Source: Aquifex aeolicus
GTDB taxonomy: Bacteria > Aquificota > Aquificia > Aquificales > Aquificaceae
Direction of reading: 5' to 3'
Assembly: GCA_011375045.1 (NCBI GenBank)
Contig: DRNB01000281.1
Span: 1-10,462 of the forward strand
DNA: 10,462 bases
The position numbers and the translations under genes were made by a program. Of this stretch, positions 1-6,494 are shown in pieces. Numbering within the stretch: the stretch's first letter is position 1; each line of letters opens with the position of its first letter. The notes below the pieces were generated by a model. That model was not told where the DNA came from, made no database searches, and saw nothing but the letters and a program-made list of their open reading frames with translations.

Positions 1-917
1 ACATCACCAAACTCAGATACCACAGGATAATACTCATGACGGACGCGGACGTCGACGGCTCCCACATAAGAACCCTGCTGCTGACCTTCTTCTACAGATT
101 TATGAAGGAGCTGATAGAGAAAGGCTACGTTTACATAGCCCTGCCTCCCCTCTACAGGGTGAAGAAGGGAAGAAAGGAGATATACGTCAAGGACGACAGG
201 GAGCTCGAGCACCTCATCTACGATCTCCTGAAGGAGGGAGGTACCCTCAGGGATGCGGTGGGTAAGGAGTTCAGGGGAGCCGAGCTTGTAAAGCTGCTCA
301 GGACCCTCAGGGAGTATGAGGACAGCTACACGGCTCTGATAAGGAACAAGGGGGAGGATATCGTGAACTTCCTCCTGACCCACCGTATAGTGGAGGAAGA
401 TCTCAGGAACGCCCAGAGGGTAAGGGAGATCGCCAGCGTAATGAGCGAGGAGCTGAAGGATTACAGGATAGACGTCCGCTACGATGATCTCGAGGGAGCC
501 TACGACCTGGTCCTGATCGATGACAGGATAGGAAGCAGGATCATTCTGGACGCGGACTTCCTCTCCTCCCTCTCCTACAAACAGGTCCTCGAGGGGATAC
601 ACCTGCACCTTCCCGTAACCGTGCGCTACGAGTCCAGACACAGGAAGATCTCCTCGCTGAAGGACATATACAGGGAAACCGTTGAGCTTGTCAGACAGGG
701 AATGGAGATACAGAGATACAAAGGTCTGGGAGAGATGAACCCTCAGCAGCTCTGGGACACCACCATGGATCCCGCAAAGAGACGCCTCGTCCGGGTAAAG
801 GTGGAGGATGCGGTGGAAGCGGACAGGATATTCACCATCCTCATGGGGGAGCAGGTCGAGCCGAGGCGGGAGTTCATAGAGACCTACGCAAAGGAGGTCA
901 AGAACCTGGATGTTTAA
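1..917 (+). CDS. gyrB: DNA gyrase subunit B, C-terminal part (5' end outside window)
   Basis: Subunit B of DNA gyrase, the ATP-driven type II topoisomerase that introduces negative supercoils in the cytoplasm together with GyrA. The gene is open at the left edge. The frame runs from base 3 (ITKLRYHRIILMTDADVDG) to the TAA at 915-917, giving about 304 residues of a protein usually 640-800 long. Seen here is the TOPRIM metal-binding motif DADVD with its three Asp codons at 42, 48 and 54. The C-terminal signatures QRYKGLGEMN (about 711-740), TTMDP and MGEQVEPRREFIE follow. Roughly 165 residues separate the KDDREL stretch from QRYKGLGEMN. Bacillus-type GyrB has only a few tens there, so this one carries the inserted domain known from proteobacterial GyrB. 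A topoisomerase IV ParE is the alternative, but the TOPRIM and tail sequences fit GyrB best. The ATPase domain is not in the window. Confidence 0.96.
   Translation, partial: ITKLRYHRIILMTDADVDGSHIRTLLLTFFYRFMKELIEKGYVYIALPPLYRVKKGRKEIYVKDDRELEHLIYDLLKEGGTLRDAVGKEFRGAELVKLLRTLREYEDSYTALIRNKGEDIVNFLLTHRIVEEDLRNAQRVREIASVMSEELKDYRIDVRYDDLEGAYDLVLIDDRIGSRIILDADFLSSLSYKQVLEGIHLHLPVTVRYESRHRKISSLKDIYRETVELVRQGMEIQRYKGLGEMNPQQLWDTTMDPAKRRLVRVKVEDAVEADRIFTILMGEQVEPRREFIETYAKEVKNLDV
891..898 (+). promoter_or_regulatory. Ribosome binding site of the universal stress gene, inside gyrB
   Basis: AAGGAGGT, a full match to the 16S rRNA anti-Shine-Dalgarno, lies within the last codons of gyrB and 11 bases before the ATG at 910. 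It supports that start and shows the stress gene is translated from the gyrB transcript. The spacer is longer than the usual 5-9 bases. Confidence 0.6.
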
Positions 918-1737
918 CCGCATCATCGTGGGGGTGGACGGTTCCCCTGCCTCCGTGAACGCTGCAAAGATAGCGCTCAGGATCGGTAACTTCCTCGATG
1001 TGCCCGTCGTAGGTGTTTACGTTATCGATACCCGGCTCCTCGAGGAGAGCTTTCTGGCTGACCTCGCGGGCATGCTGGGGCTCACCTACTACGAGGGCGC
1101 TTCCGCAAAGGTGAGGGAGTTTCTCGAAAAGCAGGGGGACGCGGTCCTTACGGAGTTTTCCGCTCTGGGGAGAGAGTTCGGCGCGAAGGTTTCGGTGGTT
1201 CAGACCACAGGGATTCCCTGCAGGGAGATAGCGGATCAGGCGGATCCGGAGGATCTTATAGTGATCGGCAGGATCGGTGAAAAACCTGTTAAGGGAACTT
1301 TTCCCGGAGCGACAGCGGAAAGGGTGGCGCGGATCTCTAAATGCCCCGTTCTGCTGATGCCCAAGGAAGAACGCAGTATCAGGGAGGTGCTGGTCGCTTA
1401 CGATGGGAGCGAAGGGGCGGAGTTCGCCCTCCGGATCTGTGTTACCCTCAGAGATCTATTCGGTTACAGGCTAAACCTCATCTACGTGGGAGCGGAGGCT
1501 GAAGAGGTAAAGAGGAAGGCTGACAGGCTCGTGGGGGGAGATTACAGGTTCTACACAGCCTCCGGATTTCCCGAGGAGCAGATCGTTTCCCTCGTAAGGG
1601 AAAAGGATATGGATATGCTCTTCATGGGAGCTTACGGTAAGAGCAGATTCAGAGAGTTCATCCTCGGAAGCGTAACCTCCTTTGTGATCTACAACCTCGA
1701 GGTTCCCCTGTTCCTTGCAAAGAGGATCAGGGGGTAA
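910..1737 (+). CDS. Universal stress protein, tandem UspA domains
   Basis: A 275-residue protein made of two UspA-like domains, about residues 1-151 and 157-275. Each opens with the usual beta strand followed by an acidic turn (IIVGVDGS and VLVAYDGS). The second domain has a perfect ATP-binding signature G-2x-G-9x-G-S at G240/G243/G253/S254. The first has G120/G123/G133, but Ala replaces the Ser/Thr that usually follows, so its nucleotide binding may differ. Family members are cytoplasmic, bind ATP or other small ligands, and are associated with stress survival; the actual ligand and role cannot be read from sequence. The ATG overlaps the gyrB stop by 8 bases and a strong ribosome binding site lies inside gyrB, so the two are probably co-transcribed and translationally coupled. 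The 3' end overlaps the convergent PBP gene by 11 bases. Confidence 0.93.
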   Translation: MFNRIIVGVDGSPASVNAAKIALRIGNFLDVPVVGVYVIDTRLLEESFLADLAGMLGLTYYEGASAKVREFLEKQGDAVLTEFSALGREFGAKVSVVQTTGIPCREIADQADPEDLIVIGRIGEKPVKGTFPGATAERVARISKCPVLLMPKEERSIREVLVAYDGSEGAEFALRICVTLRDLFGYRLNLIYVGAEAEEVKRKADRLVGGDYRFYTASGFPEEQIVSLVREKDMDMLFMGAYGKSRFREFILGSVTSFVIYNLEVPLFLAKRIRG

Positions 1738-1750
1738 ATATACCCCTGAT
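1726..1750. terminator. Inverted repeat spanning the overlapping stops of the stress gene and the PBP gene
   Basis: ATCAGGGG at 1726-1733 pairs with CCCCTGAT at 1743-1750 (8 bp, 9-base loop that could close two further A-T pairs past a bulged G). Both stop codons lie within or beside it: TAA at 1735-1737 on + and TGA at 1729-1727 on -. Being an inverted repeat, it can fold in either transcript. No U-tract follows on the + strand; on the - strand only CCTCTTT follows. A bidirectional terminator is therefore plausible but not classical, and the structure could be coincidental to the Arg-Gly...Thr-Pro codons it encodes. Confidence 0.4.
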
Positions 1751-3910
1751 ATCGGAACAGGTGAGCTTGGGCTGGGTGCCCTCCACAAAGACCATGTCGA
1801 TGCCCTCGCAGGTTTCGTCCGCCACCACGTAATCCTTGGGGTTTATGGGAACCACCACGGTTCCCTCCGGCAGAGGGAAGTCGTCGTTAGGATACTTGGC
1901 TGCGGCAACCGCCATAAAATCCTTCCATATGGGGAGGGCGGCTCTGGCACCGGACATCCTGTCCCCCAGGGTTTTCTTTATGTCATAGCCTACCCATACA
2001 CCGGCGGCTATGTAGGGGGAGAAGCCGATGAACCAGGCGTCCATGTATTCGTCCGTTGTTCCGGTTTTGCCCGCAACTACGCGGGGCAGGTTCCGGGCTG
2101 AGCGTCCAGTTCCTTCGAGGATCACAGCCCTCAGCATATCCACAAGGACCCTTGTTTCCTGAGGGGGGAGGACCCGCTCACACTGGGGCACGTTCTCCTC
2201 CAGAACGTTACCGCTTCCGTCCACTATCTTCCTTATCAGATAGGGTCTACATCTGATCCCGAGGTTCGCAAAAACCTGATAGGCGGAGGTAAGCTGAAGA
2301 GGTGTAACCTCTACAGTTCCTAAGGCAAGGGAGTAGTAAGGTTTGAGGTTGGTAAGTCCAACCCTGTCCCCTACGCTGAGAACTATCTCGAATCCCAGCT
2401 TGTCCAGGAGGTTCACCGTGGCGGTGTTTATGCTCTTAGCGAGCGCCTCCCTCAGGGTTACAACGGTGTACTCTTCGTCCCCATAATTTTTGGGCGTCCA
2501 CTCCTGCCCTGTTGTGGGATCGTAGAAGGTTCTTGGTCTGGCGTCTATGGAGGAGATCTGGGTTTCCCCTTTAAGCAGGGCGGCGAGGTATATCACCGGC
2601 TTGATGGCGGAGCCCGGCTGTCTCTTGGATCGCACAGCTCTGTTGTAGGGGCTGTAAGCGTAGGAGTATCCTCCCACCACCGCCCTTATGGCGCCCGTGT
2701 GCACGTCGAGGCTTACGAGGGCACCCTGAAGATCCGGAAGAAGCTCCATCCTCCATCCCTCGAAGTCCCTGAAAGCTCTTACAAAGACGTACTCCCTGTC
2801 GCTCAGAGGAAGACCGAGGGTTTCCACCGTAAAACGCTTACCCCCAAGCTCCACCTCCACCTTATCCTCGCTTCTAACAACTATCCGGGCTACGTAAACC
2901 TTACCCTCCCTGAGCTCCGTTTTCTGGCTCCTGTAGTACTCAGCCATTTCCTCCTCAGTTTCGGGAAGGAAGGGGATACCGTTCATACGGGCAAGCCTCA
3001 GGAGTCCCTTCCTCAGGGATCGGACCGCAAGACTCTGAAGATCCCTGTCCACCGTCAGGTAAATCTTCAACCCGCCCTGAAAGGCTATATCCTCGTATTT
3101 CTCAGCCAGATACTCTCTGACCAGATCGAGAACATAGTCAGAGAGCCTGAACCTGTTGCTCTGTCTGACAACCACCGGTTTGCTGACGGCTACCTCATAC
3201 TCTTCCCGGGTGATGTAGCCTTCTTCCAGCATCCTCCTCAGAACGTAATTCCGACGGGTCTCAGCCAGTTCGGGGTTGACAAAGGGGTTGAAGCGGGAGG
3301 GTGCCTTGGGAAGACCAGCCAGAAGGGCAGCCTCTTCGAGATTCAGATCCCGAACACTCTTGCCAAAGTAAACCCTTGCGGCAGCCTCCACCCCGTAGGT
3401 TCCGTTCCCTAAGTAGATCTGGTTCAGGTAAAGCTCGAGGATCTTTCTCTTGTCGAAGGTTCGCTCTATCTTGAGGGCGAGGAGAGCCTCCCTTATCTTT
3501 CTGCCTATGGTGCGTTCCCGGGTAAGAAAAAGGTTCTTGGCAAGCTGCTGGGTTATGGTGCTTCCCCCCTGAACCACACGACCCGCCCTGAGATTGGCTA
3601 TCAGCGCCCTGAGGATCGCCGACAGGTCCACCCCCCTGTGCCTGAAGAAGTTTCTGTCCTCAGCCGCCACGAAGGCGTATATGAGTTTGTCGGGGATTTC
3701 CTCTATGCTCACGTAGTATCTCTTCTGAACACCTATGTCGCCGTAGTATCTGTCTCTGTAATCGTAAACAACGGAAGCCTGAGGAGGGCTCCAGCTTTCC
3801 AGAAGTCTGACGTTGGGAAGGTTGATGTACACAAGGATCAGATAACCTGTCAGCAGGGTCAGGAGGATTCCCGTTAAAATTGACAGATATATCAATATCT
3901 TTTTAGACAT
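1727..3910 (-). CDS. mrcA: Penicillin-binding protein 1A, bifunctional peptidoglycan glycosyltransferase/transpeptidase
   Basis: Class A PBP that polymerises lipid II into glycan strands and cross-links the stem peptides on the outer face of the cytoplasmic membrane. Numbering from the ATG at 3910 (727 residues): membrane anchor about 5-29; GT51 glycosyltransferase with the EDRNFFRH motif (catalytic E84), GGSTITQQLAKN at 115-126, and ELYLNQIYLG with second Glu E159. A linker and an OB-like region follow at roughly 290-395. The transpeptidase has SAIK (nucleophile S434, K437), SIN at 493-495 and KTGT at 615-618. A short tail carries C701 and C718. All catalytic residues are present. The frame also allows a TTG start at 3922 (+4 residues). 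I prefer the ATG because a TATAAT box at 3942-3937 would put the transcript start near 3930, and neither codon has a clear Shine-Dalgarno. The gene stands alone on this strand, divergent from the dksA-like gene and convergent with the stress gene. pbpF/ponA-type naming would be equally acceptable. Confidence 0.95.
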   Translation of the reverse strand: MSKKILIYLSILTGILLTLLTGYLILVYINLPNVRLLESWSPPQASVVYDYRDRYYGDIGVQKRYYVSIEEIPDKLIYAFVAAEDRNFFRHRGVDLSAILRALIANLRAGRVVQGGSTITQQLAKNLFLTRERTIGRKIREALLALKIERTFDKRKILELYLNQIYLGNGTYGVEAAARVYFGKSVRDLNLEEAALLAGLPKAPSRFNPFVNPELAETRRNYVLRRMLEEGYITREEYEVAVSKPVVVRQSNRFRLSDYVLDLVREYLAEKYEDIAFQGGLKIYLTVDRDLQSLAVRSLRKGLLRLARMNGIPFLPETEEEMAEYYRSQKTELREGKVYVARIVVRSEDKVEVELGGKRFTVETLGLPLSDREYVFVRAFRDFEGWRMELLPDLQGALVSLDVHTGAIRAVVGGYSYAYSPYNRAVRSKRQPGSAIKPVIYLAALLKGETQISSIDARPRTFYDPTTGQEWTPKNYGDEEYTVVTLREALAKSINTATVNLLDKLGFEIVLSVGDRVGLTNLKPYYSLALGTVEVTPLQLTSAYQVFANLGIRCRPYLIRKIVDGSGNVLEENVPQCERVLPPQETRVLVDMLRAVILEGTGRSARNLPRVVAGKTGTTDEYMDAWFIGFSPYIAAGVWVGYDIKKTLGDRMSGARAALPIWKDFMAVAAAKYPNDDFPLPEGTVVVPINPKDYVVADETCEGIDMVFVEGTQPKLTCSDIRGIFTP

Positions 3911-3936
3911 GACAAACTTCAACGGTCAACTATAAT
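3909..3936 (+). promoter_or_regulatory. Sigma-70-type promoter of the dksA-like gene
   Basis: ATGACA at 3909-3914 (5 of 6 to the -35 consensus), a 16-base spacer and TATAAT at 3931-3936 (6 of 6). Transcription would begin near 3943 and give a leader of about 30 bases. The -35 box overlaps the first codons of the divergent PBP gene, and the -10 box is the right-pointing half of the 12-bp palindrome shared with the opposite strand. Confidence 0.65.
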
Positions 3937-3942
3937 ATTATA
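3937..3942 (-). promoter_or_regulatory. Possible -10 box of the PBP1A gene
   Basis: Read on the - strand this is TATAAT, the left-pointing half of the palindrome TATAATATTATA at 3931-3942. It would start transcription near 3930, about 20 bases before the preferred ATG. I see no good -35 hexamer at 16-18 bases spacing; the DNA there is the ribosome binding site of the divergent gene. The site is therefore weak evidence on its own. Confidence 0.4.
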
Positions 3943-3960
3943 CTTTTAACATCAGATACA

Positions 3961-3970
3961 AGGAGGAGGT
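3961..3970 (+). promoter_or_regulatory. Strong ribosome binding site of the dksA-like gene
   Basis: AGGAGGAGGT contains two overlapping AGGAGG cores ending 5 and 2 bases before the ATG at 3972. It fixes that start codon and predicts efficient translation. Confidence 0.7.
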
Positions 3971-3971
3971 C

Positions 3972-4409
3972 ATGGAGAAAAAGCAACTCGAAGAGTGCAG
4001 GAAAAGATTACTCGAGGAGAAGGCAAAGATCTTGGAGAGGTATCTTGCTAAGGAAGAAACCCAGCAGAGGCTCGAGGAGGAGTCCAAGGAACCGAGAGAC
4101 TGGGAGGATATAGGACAGATGACATACACCGAGGAGCTTCTCGACAACCTCTCCCAGATAGAGATCAACACGCTCAAGGAGATAGACCTATCCCTCAAGA
4201 AGATAGAGAACGGTTCCTACGGTATCTGTGAGAACTGCGGTGTGGAGATACCCTTCGAAAGACTCTGCGCCATTCCCTGGACCCGATACTGTGCCGGCTG
4301 TGCGGAGGAAGCTGAGAAGAGATCGGGGACCTTCATGCCCTCCTATGGCTTCGAACCCATACTAACAGAGGATATAGAGATAGAGAGGGAGGACATAGGC
4401 GAATCCTGA
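3972..4409 (+). CDS. dksA: DksA/TraR-family zinc-finger protein (RNA polymerase-binding type)
   Basis: A 145-residue, highly charged protein. Residues 1-40 and 52-80 are predicted helices of a coiled coil. They are followed by a four-cysteine zinc finger of the DksA/TraR family, with C86, C89, C107 and C110 (CENC and CAGC, 17 residues between the pairs). Family members enter the RNA polymerase secondary channel and, with ppGpp, tune transcription of ribosomal and stress genes. The coiled-coil tip, which in E. coli DksA carries a DxxDxA motif, here reads DWEDIG at 43-48, a near match with Gly for Ala. The first helix is shorter than in E. coli DksA. A 35-residue acidic tail (EPILTEDIEIEREDIGES) follows the finger. 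Membership of the superfamily is clear; true DksA activity is inferred. It heads a probable three-gene run with the metal chaperone and prfB and has its own promoter and strong ribosome binding site. Confidence 0.86.
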   Translation: MEKKQLEECRKRLLEEKAKILERYLAKEETQQRLEEESKEPRDWEDIGQMTYTEELLDNLSQIEINTLKEIDLSLKKIENGSYGICENCGVEIPFERLCAIPWTRYCAGCAEEAEKRSGTFMPSYGFEPILTEDIEIEREDIGES

Positions 4410-4430
4410 AGTGATAGAATAGTAAGTATT

Positions 4431-4637
4431 ATGAAGGAGAGGACGCTCAGAGTGGAAGGGATGACCTGCGAGCACTGTGTCATGACCATCAAGAGGGCTC
4501 TTTCTACGATCGAAGGCGTGTCCCGGGTCGACGTTTCCCTGTCCGCCGGAACGGTAAAGGTGGAGCTGGACAGGGACGTTCCCTTCGAAGATCTGAAGAG
4601 AGCCATAGAAGAGTGGGGCTACAGGGTGGTGAGCTAA
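4431..4637 (+). CDS. copZ: Heavy-metal-associated (HMA) domain protein, copper-chaperone-like
   Basis: A 68-residue single HMA domain with the ferredoxin-like pattern of CopZ/Atx1 proteins. The metal-binding loop is GMTCEHC (C13, C16), and the family's conserved GY near the end is G63-Y64 in EEWGYRV. Such proteins bind Cu(I), sometimes other soft metals, and hand it to P-type ATPases or metal-responsive regulators in the cytoplasm. The family alone does not settle the metal, so the name copZ is provisional; a mercury-binding MerP-like role is less likely because there is no signal peptide. No copper ATPase or regulator is nearby, which is unusual for this family. The gene starts 21 bases after the dksA-like gene without a clear Shine-Dalgarno. 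It is probably read from the dksA-like transcript, although a TAGAAT at 4415-4420 is a weak -10-like sequence. The spacing to prfB is 36 bases. Confidence 0.85.
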   Translation: MKERTLRVEGMTCEHCVMTIKRALSTIEGVSRVDVSLSAGTVKVELDRDVPFEDLKRAIEEWGYRVVS

Positions 4638-4666
4638 TTGCAAACTCTTCTCAACTGAAATAAATT
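4638..4666 (+). promoter_or_regulatory. Candidate promoter just upstream of prfB, giving a leaderless message
   Basis: TTGCAA at 4638-4643 and TAAATT at 4661-4666, each 4 of 6 to consensus, are separated by exactly 17 bases. They lie in the AT-rich 36-base gap after the HMA gene. Transcription would start near 4673, at the prfB ATG (4674). The match is modest and untested. Confidence 0.3.
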
Positions 4667-4673
4667 AAAAGAG

Positions 4674-5771
4674 ATGATCGAACTCAAGAGCAGAATCGAA
4701 GAGCTAAGGGACAGGTTTGAAAGCATAAGGCAGGTGCTCCGTGTCGATAAGCTCGAAGCGGAGCTCGCGAAAATAGACGGGTTAATGTCCTCTCAGGACT
4801 TCTGGGAGGATCAGGAGAGGGCGAGGGAAACCATCCGCAGGAGGAAGTGGATAGAGGAGACCCTCGAAAGGGTTTCGGAGATAGAAAAGCGCCTTGCGGA
4901 CGTGGAGGAGCTTTCCGGAAGCACCTCTGAGGAAGATGGGGAGATGCTCTCCATGCTGGAGGAGGAGCTTACGGAGCTGGAGAGGATGCTGGGTGAGCTC
5001 GAGATGAAAACCTATCTGTCCGGCGAGATGGACGCCAAGAACGCCTATCTGACCGTTCAGGCGGGTGCGGGGGGAACGGAAGCCTGCGACTGGGCGGAGA
5101 TGCTCCTCAGGATGTATAAAAGGTGGGCTGAGAGGAAGGGCTACGAGGTGGAGCTTGTCGACGTAACGCCGGACGACGTTGCGGGCGTAAAGAGCGCCAC
5201 CCTTCTGATAAAAGGACCCTACGCCTACGGCTACCTCAAAGGGGAGCAGGGCGTTCACAGACTCGTCAGGATATCCCCCTTCGACGCCAACGCCCGGAGG
5301 CACACCTCCTTCGCCGCGGTTTCGGTCATGCCCCAGATAGACGAGGACATCAGGGTGGAGATCAGGGACGAGGACCTCAGGATAGAAACCTTCAGAGCCT
5401 CCGGAGCTGGGGGACAGTATGTAAACAAGACGGACACCGCCGTCAGGATAACCCACATACCCACCGGCATAGTCGTCTCCTGCCAGCAGGAGCGCTCCCA
5501 GTTCCAGAACAAGAGGAAAGCGCTGGAACTCTTGAGAGCCAAGCTATACCAGCTGGAGCAGGAGAAGTTAGAGAAGAAGAAGAAGGAACTGGAGGGGGAA
5601 AAGACCGATATAGGGTGGGGTCATCAGATCAGATCCTACGTTTTCCACCCCTACAGGATGGTGAAGGATCTCAGAACAGGTTACGAGACGGGCAACGTGG
5701 ACGCGGTTATGGACGGCGACATCGATGAGTTCATAGAAAACTTCCTTCGCTGGAAGAGCAGGGGGGAGTAA
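4674..5771 (+). CDS. prfB: Peptide chain release factor 2
   Basis: Release factor 2 recognises UGA and UAA stop codons in the ribosomal A site and triggers hydrolysis of peptidyl-tRNA. The 365-residue product is full length. It has a helical domain 1 (about 1-110), the stop-codon-reading tripeptide SPF at 201-203, which marks RF2 and not RF1 (PxT), and the catalytic GGQ at 246-248. GGQ is followed by Tyr where most RFs have His. The RF2-like C-terminus DIGWGHQIRSYV is also present. Unlike many prfB genes, the frame is open from the ATG with no in-frame UGA near codon 25, so no programmed +1 frameshift is needed. The ATG is fixed by an in-frame TGA at 4656-4658 with no start codon in between. 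AAAAGAG abuts the ATG too closely to act as a Shine-Dalgarno. The stop lies 24 bases from the convergent narI stop. Confidence 0.96.
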   Translation: MIELKSRIEELRDRFESIRQVLRVDKLEAELAKIDGLMSSQDFWEDQERARETIRRRKWIEETLERVSEIEKRLADVEELSGSTSEEDGEMLSMLEEELTELERMLGELEMKTYLSGEMDAKNAYLTVQAGAGGTEACDWAEMLLRMYKRWAERKGYEVELVDVTPDDVAGVKSATLLIKGPYAYGYLKGEQGVHRLVRISPFDANARRHTSFAAVSVMPQIDEDIRVEIRDEDLRIETFRASGAGGQYVNKTDTAVRITHIPTGIVVSCQQERSQFQNKRKALELLRAKLYQLEQEKLEKKKKELEGEKTDIGWGHQIRSYVFHPYRMVKDLRTGYETGNVDAVMDGDIDEFIENFLRWKSRGE

Positions 5772-5772
5772 A

Positions 5773-5792
5773 ACGCCCCCTTCAGGGGGCGT
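5773..5792. terminator. GC hairpin terminator shared by convergent prfB and narI
   Basis: ACGCCCCC at 5773-5780 pairs perfectly with GGGGGCGT at 5785-5792 (8 bp) around a TTCA tetraloop (TGAA on the other strand). It begins 1 base after the prfB stop and ends 3 bases before the narI stop. On the - strand the stem runs straight into TTTTA, a short U-tract, so it fits best as the terminator of the nar operon. On the + strand the same hairpin lacks a T-run and may only slow or protect the prfB message. Confidence 0.75.
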
Positions 5793-5795
5793 CCC

Positions 5796-6494
5796 TCAGC
5801 GCTTGAGAGCCTCCATCCTCCGGAGGTTTATGTAAGGTCTCCACAGGTAGTTTATGGGGAAGGTTACGGCGTGAACGAGCTTGGTGAAGGGGAAGTAGGC
5901 GAAGAACAGGAGAGCGAAGATTACGTGGAGCTTGTTAACGAGGGGGATACCCTTGATGTAGTTGGCGTCGGGCTGCAGGGTGAGCAGGCTACCGAGCCAC
6001 GGGCCCACCGAGTAGGAAACTCCGAAAACCAGCTTGACCGCGGACTGATACAGTCCGAAGACCGTTACGATTATGAGAAGGACCAGGATGGCGTAATCCT
6101 CAAAGGTGGACATGGCTTTGAGCTGGGGTATGGTGAGCCTTCTCCAGAGCGCCAGACCGAGACCGTAAAGGAACAGGATCCCGCCGAACATCCCCACCCA
6201 GCGGAAGAAATCCACGAGGGCGGTCATGTTGTAGGCACCCCCAACGAAGCCCACGATGTGAGCTATCAGCAGCAGTATCATTCCCCAGTGAATGTTGAGG
6301 GAGGCGGCGCCTATGGAGGTTCTTCCAAAGAAGCCCGTCGAGCGAGTAGACCACAGGAAGTCCCCCCGGGCGGAGAGATCCCATCTGCCCCTGTAACTAC
6401 CCATAAAGCCGCTGAAAAGCCTGTAGAGGATTCCTCCTATCATCAGAAACAGGGCTATGTAAGGCAGACCGATAAACAGGAAGTTCTCTATCAT
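5796..6494 (-). CDS. narI: Respiratory nitrate reductase gamma subunit, di-haem cytochrome b
   Basis: Membrane subunit of NarGHI that oxidises quinol at the outer side of the cytoplasmic membrane and passes electrons to NarH. The product is 232 residues with about five hydrophobic segments (roughly 4-30, 67-87, 97-118, 132-156 and 186-209). The four haem b ligands are recognisable as H69 and H79 (NIHW...IAHI) and H190 and H208 (KLHV...LVH). Their spacings of 10 and 18 equal those of E. coli NarI (H56/H66 and H187/H205), so both haems should be bound. The start ATG overlaps the narJ stop in an ATGA, with AGGAGGT 6 bases upstream inside narJ, so translation is coupled. It is the last gene of the operon and is followed directly by the hairpin shared with prfB. 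Confidence 0.96.
   Translation of the reverse strand: MIENFLFIGLPYIALFLMIGGILYRLFSGFMGSYRGRWDLSARGDFLWSTRSTGFFGRTSIGAASLNIHWGMILLLIAHIVGFVGGAYNMTALVDFFRWVGMFGGILFLYGLGLALWRRLTIPQLKAMSTFEDYAILVLLIIVTVFGLYQSAVKLVFGVSYSVGPWLGSLLTLQPDANYIKGIPLVNKLHVIFALLFFAYFPFTKLVHAVTFPINYLWRPYINLRRMEALKR

Noticed and set aside
2699..3412. A 237-codon open frame on the + strand inside the PBP gene
   Set aside because: Antisense shadow of the PBP catalytic domains; no motif or start signal.
3920..3922. TTG at 3922 as the PBP1A start
   Set aside because: It would leave only about 8 bases of leader after the likely transcription start and adds just four residues; the ATG at 3910 is simpler, though TTG is not excluded.
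4415..4420. TAGAAT as a separate promoter for the HMA gene
   Set aside because: The -10 match is fair but no -35 at acceptable spacing is convincing, and the short gap fits read-through from the dksA-like gene.
4782..5456. A 224-codon open frame on the - strand opposite prfB
   Set aside because: Shadow of prfB; the + frame carries SPF and GGQ motifs and explains the region fully.
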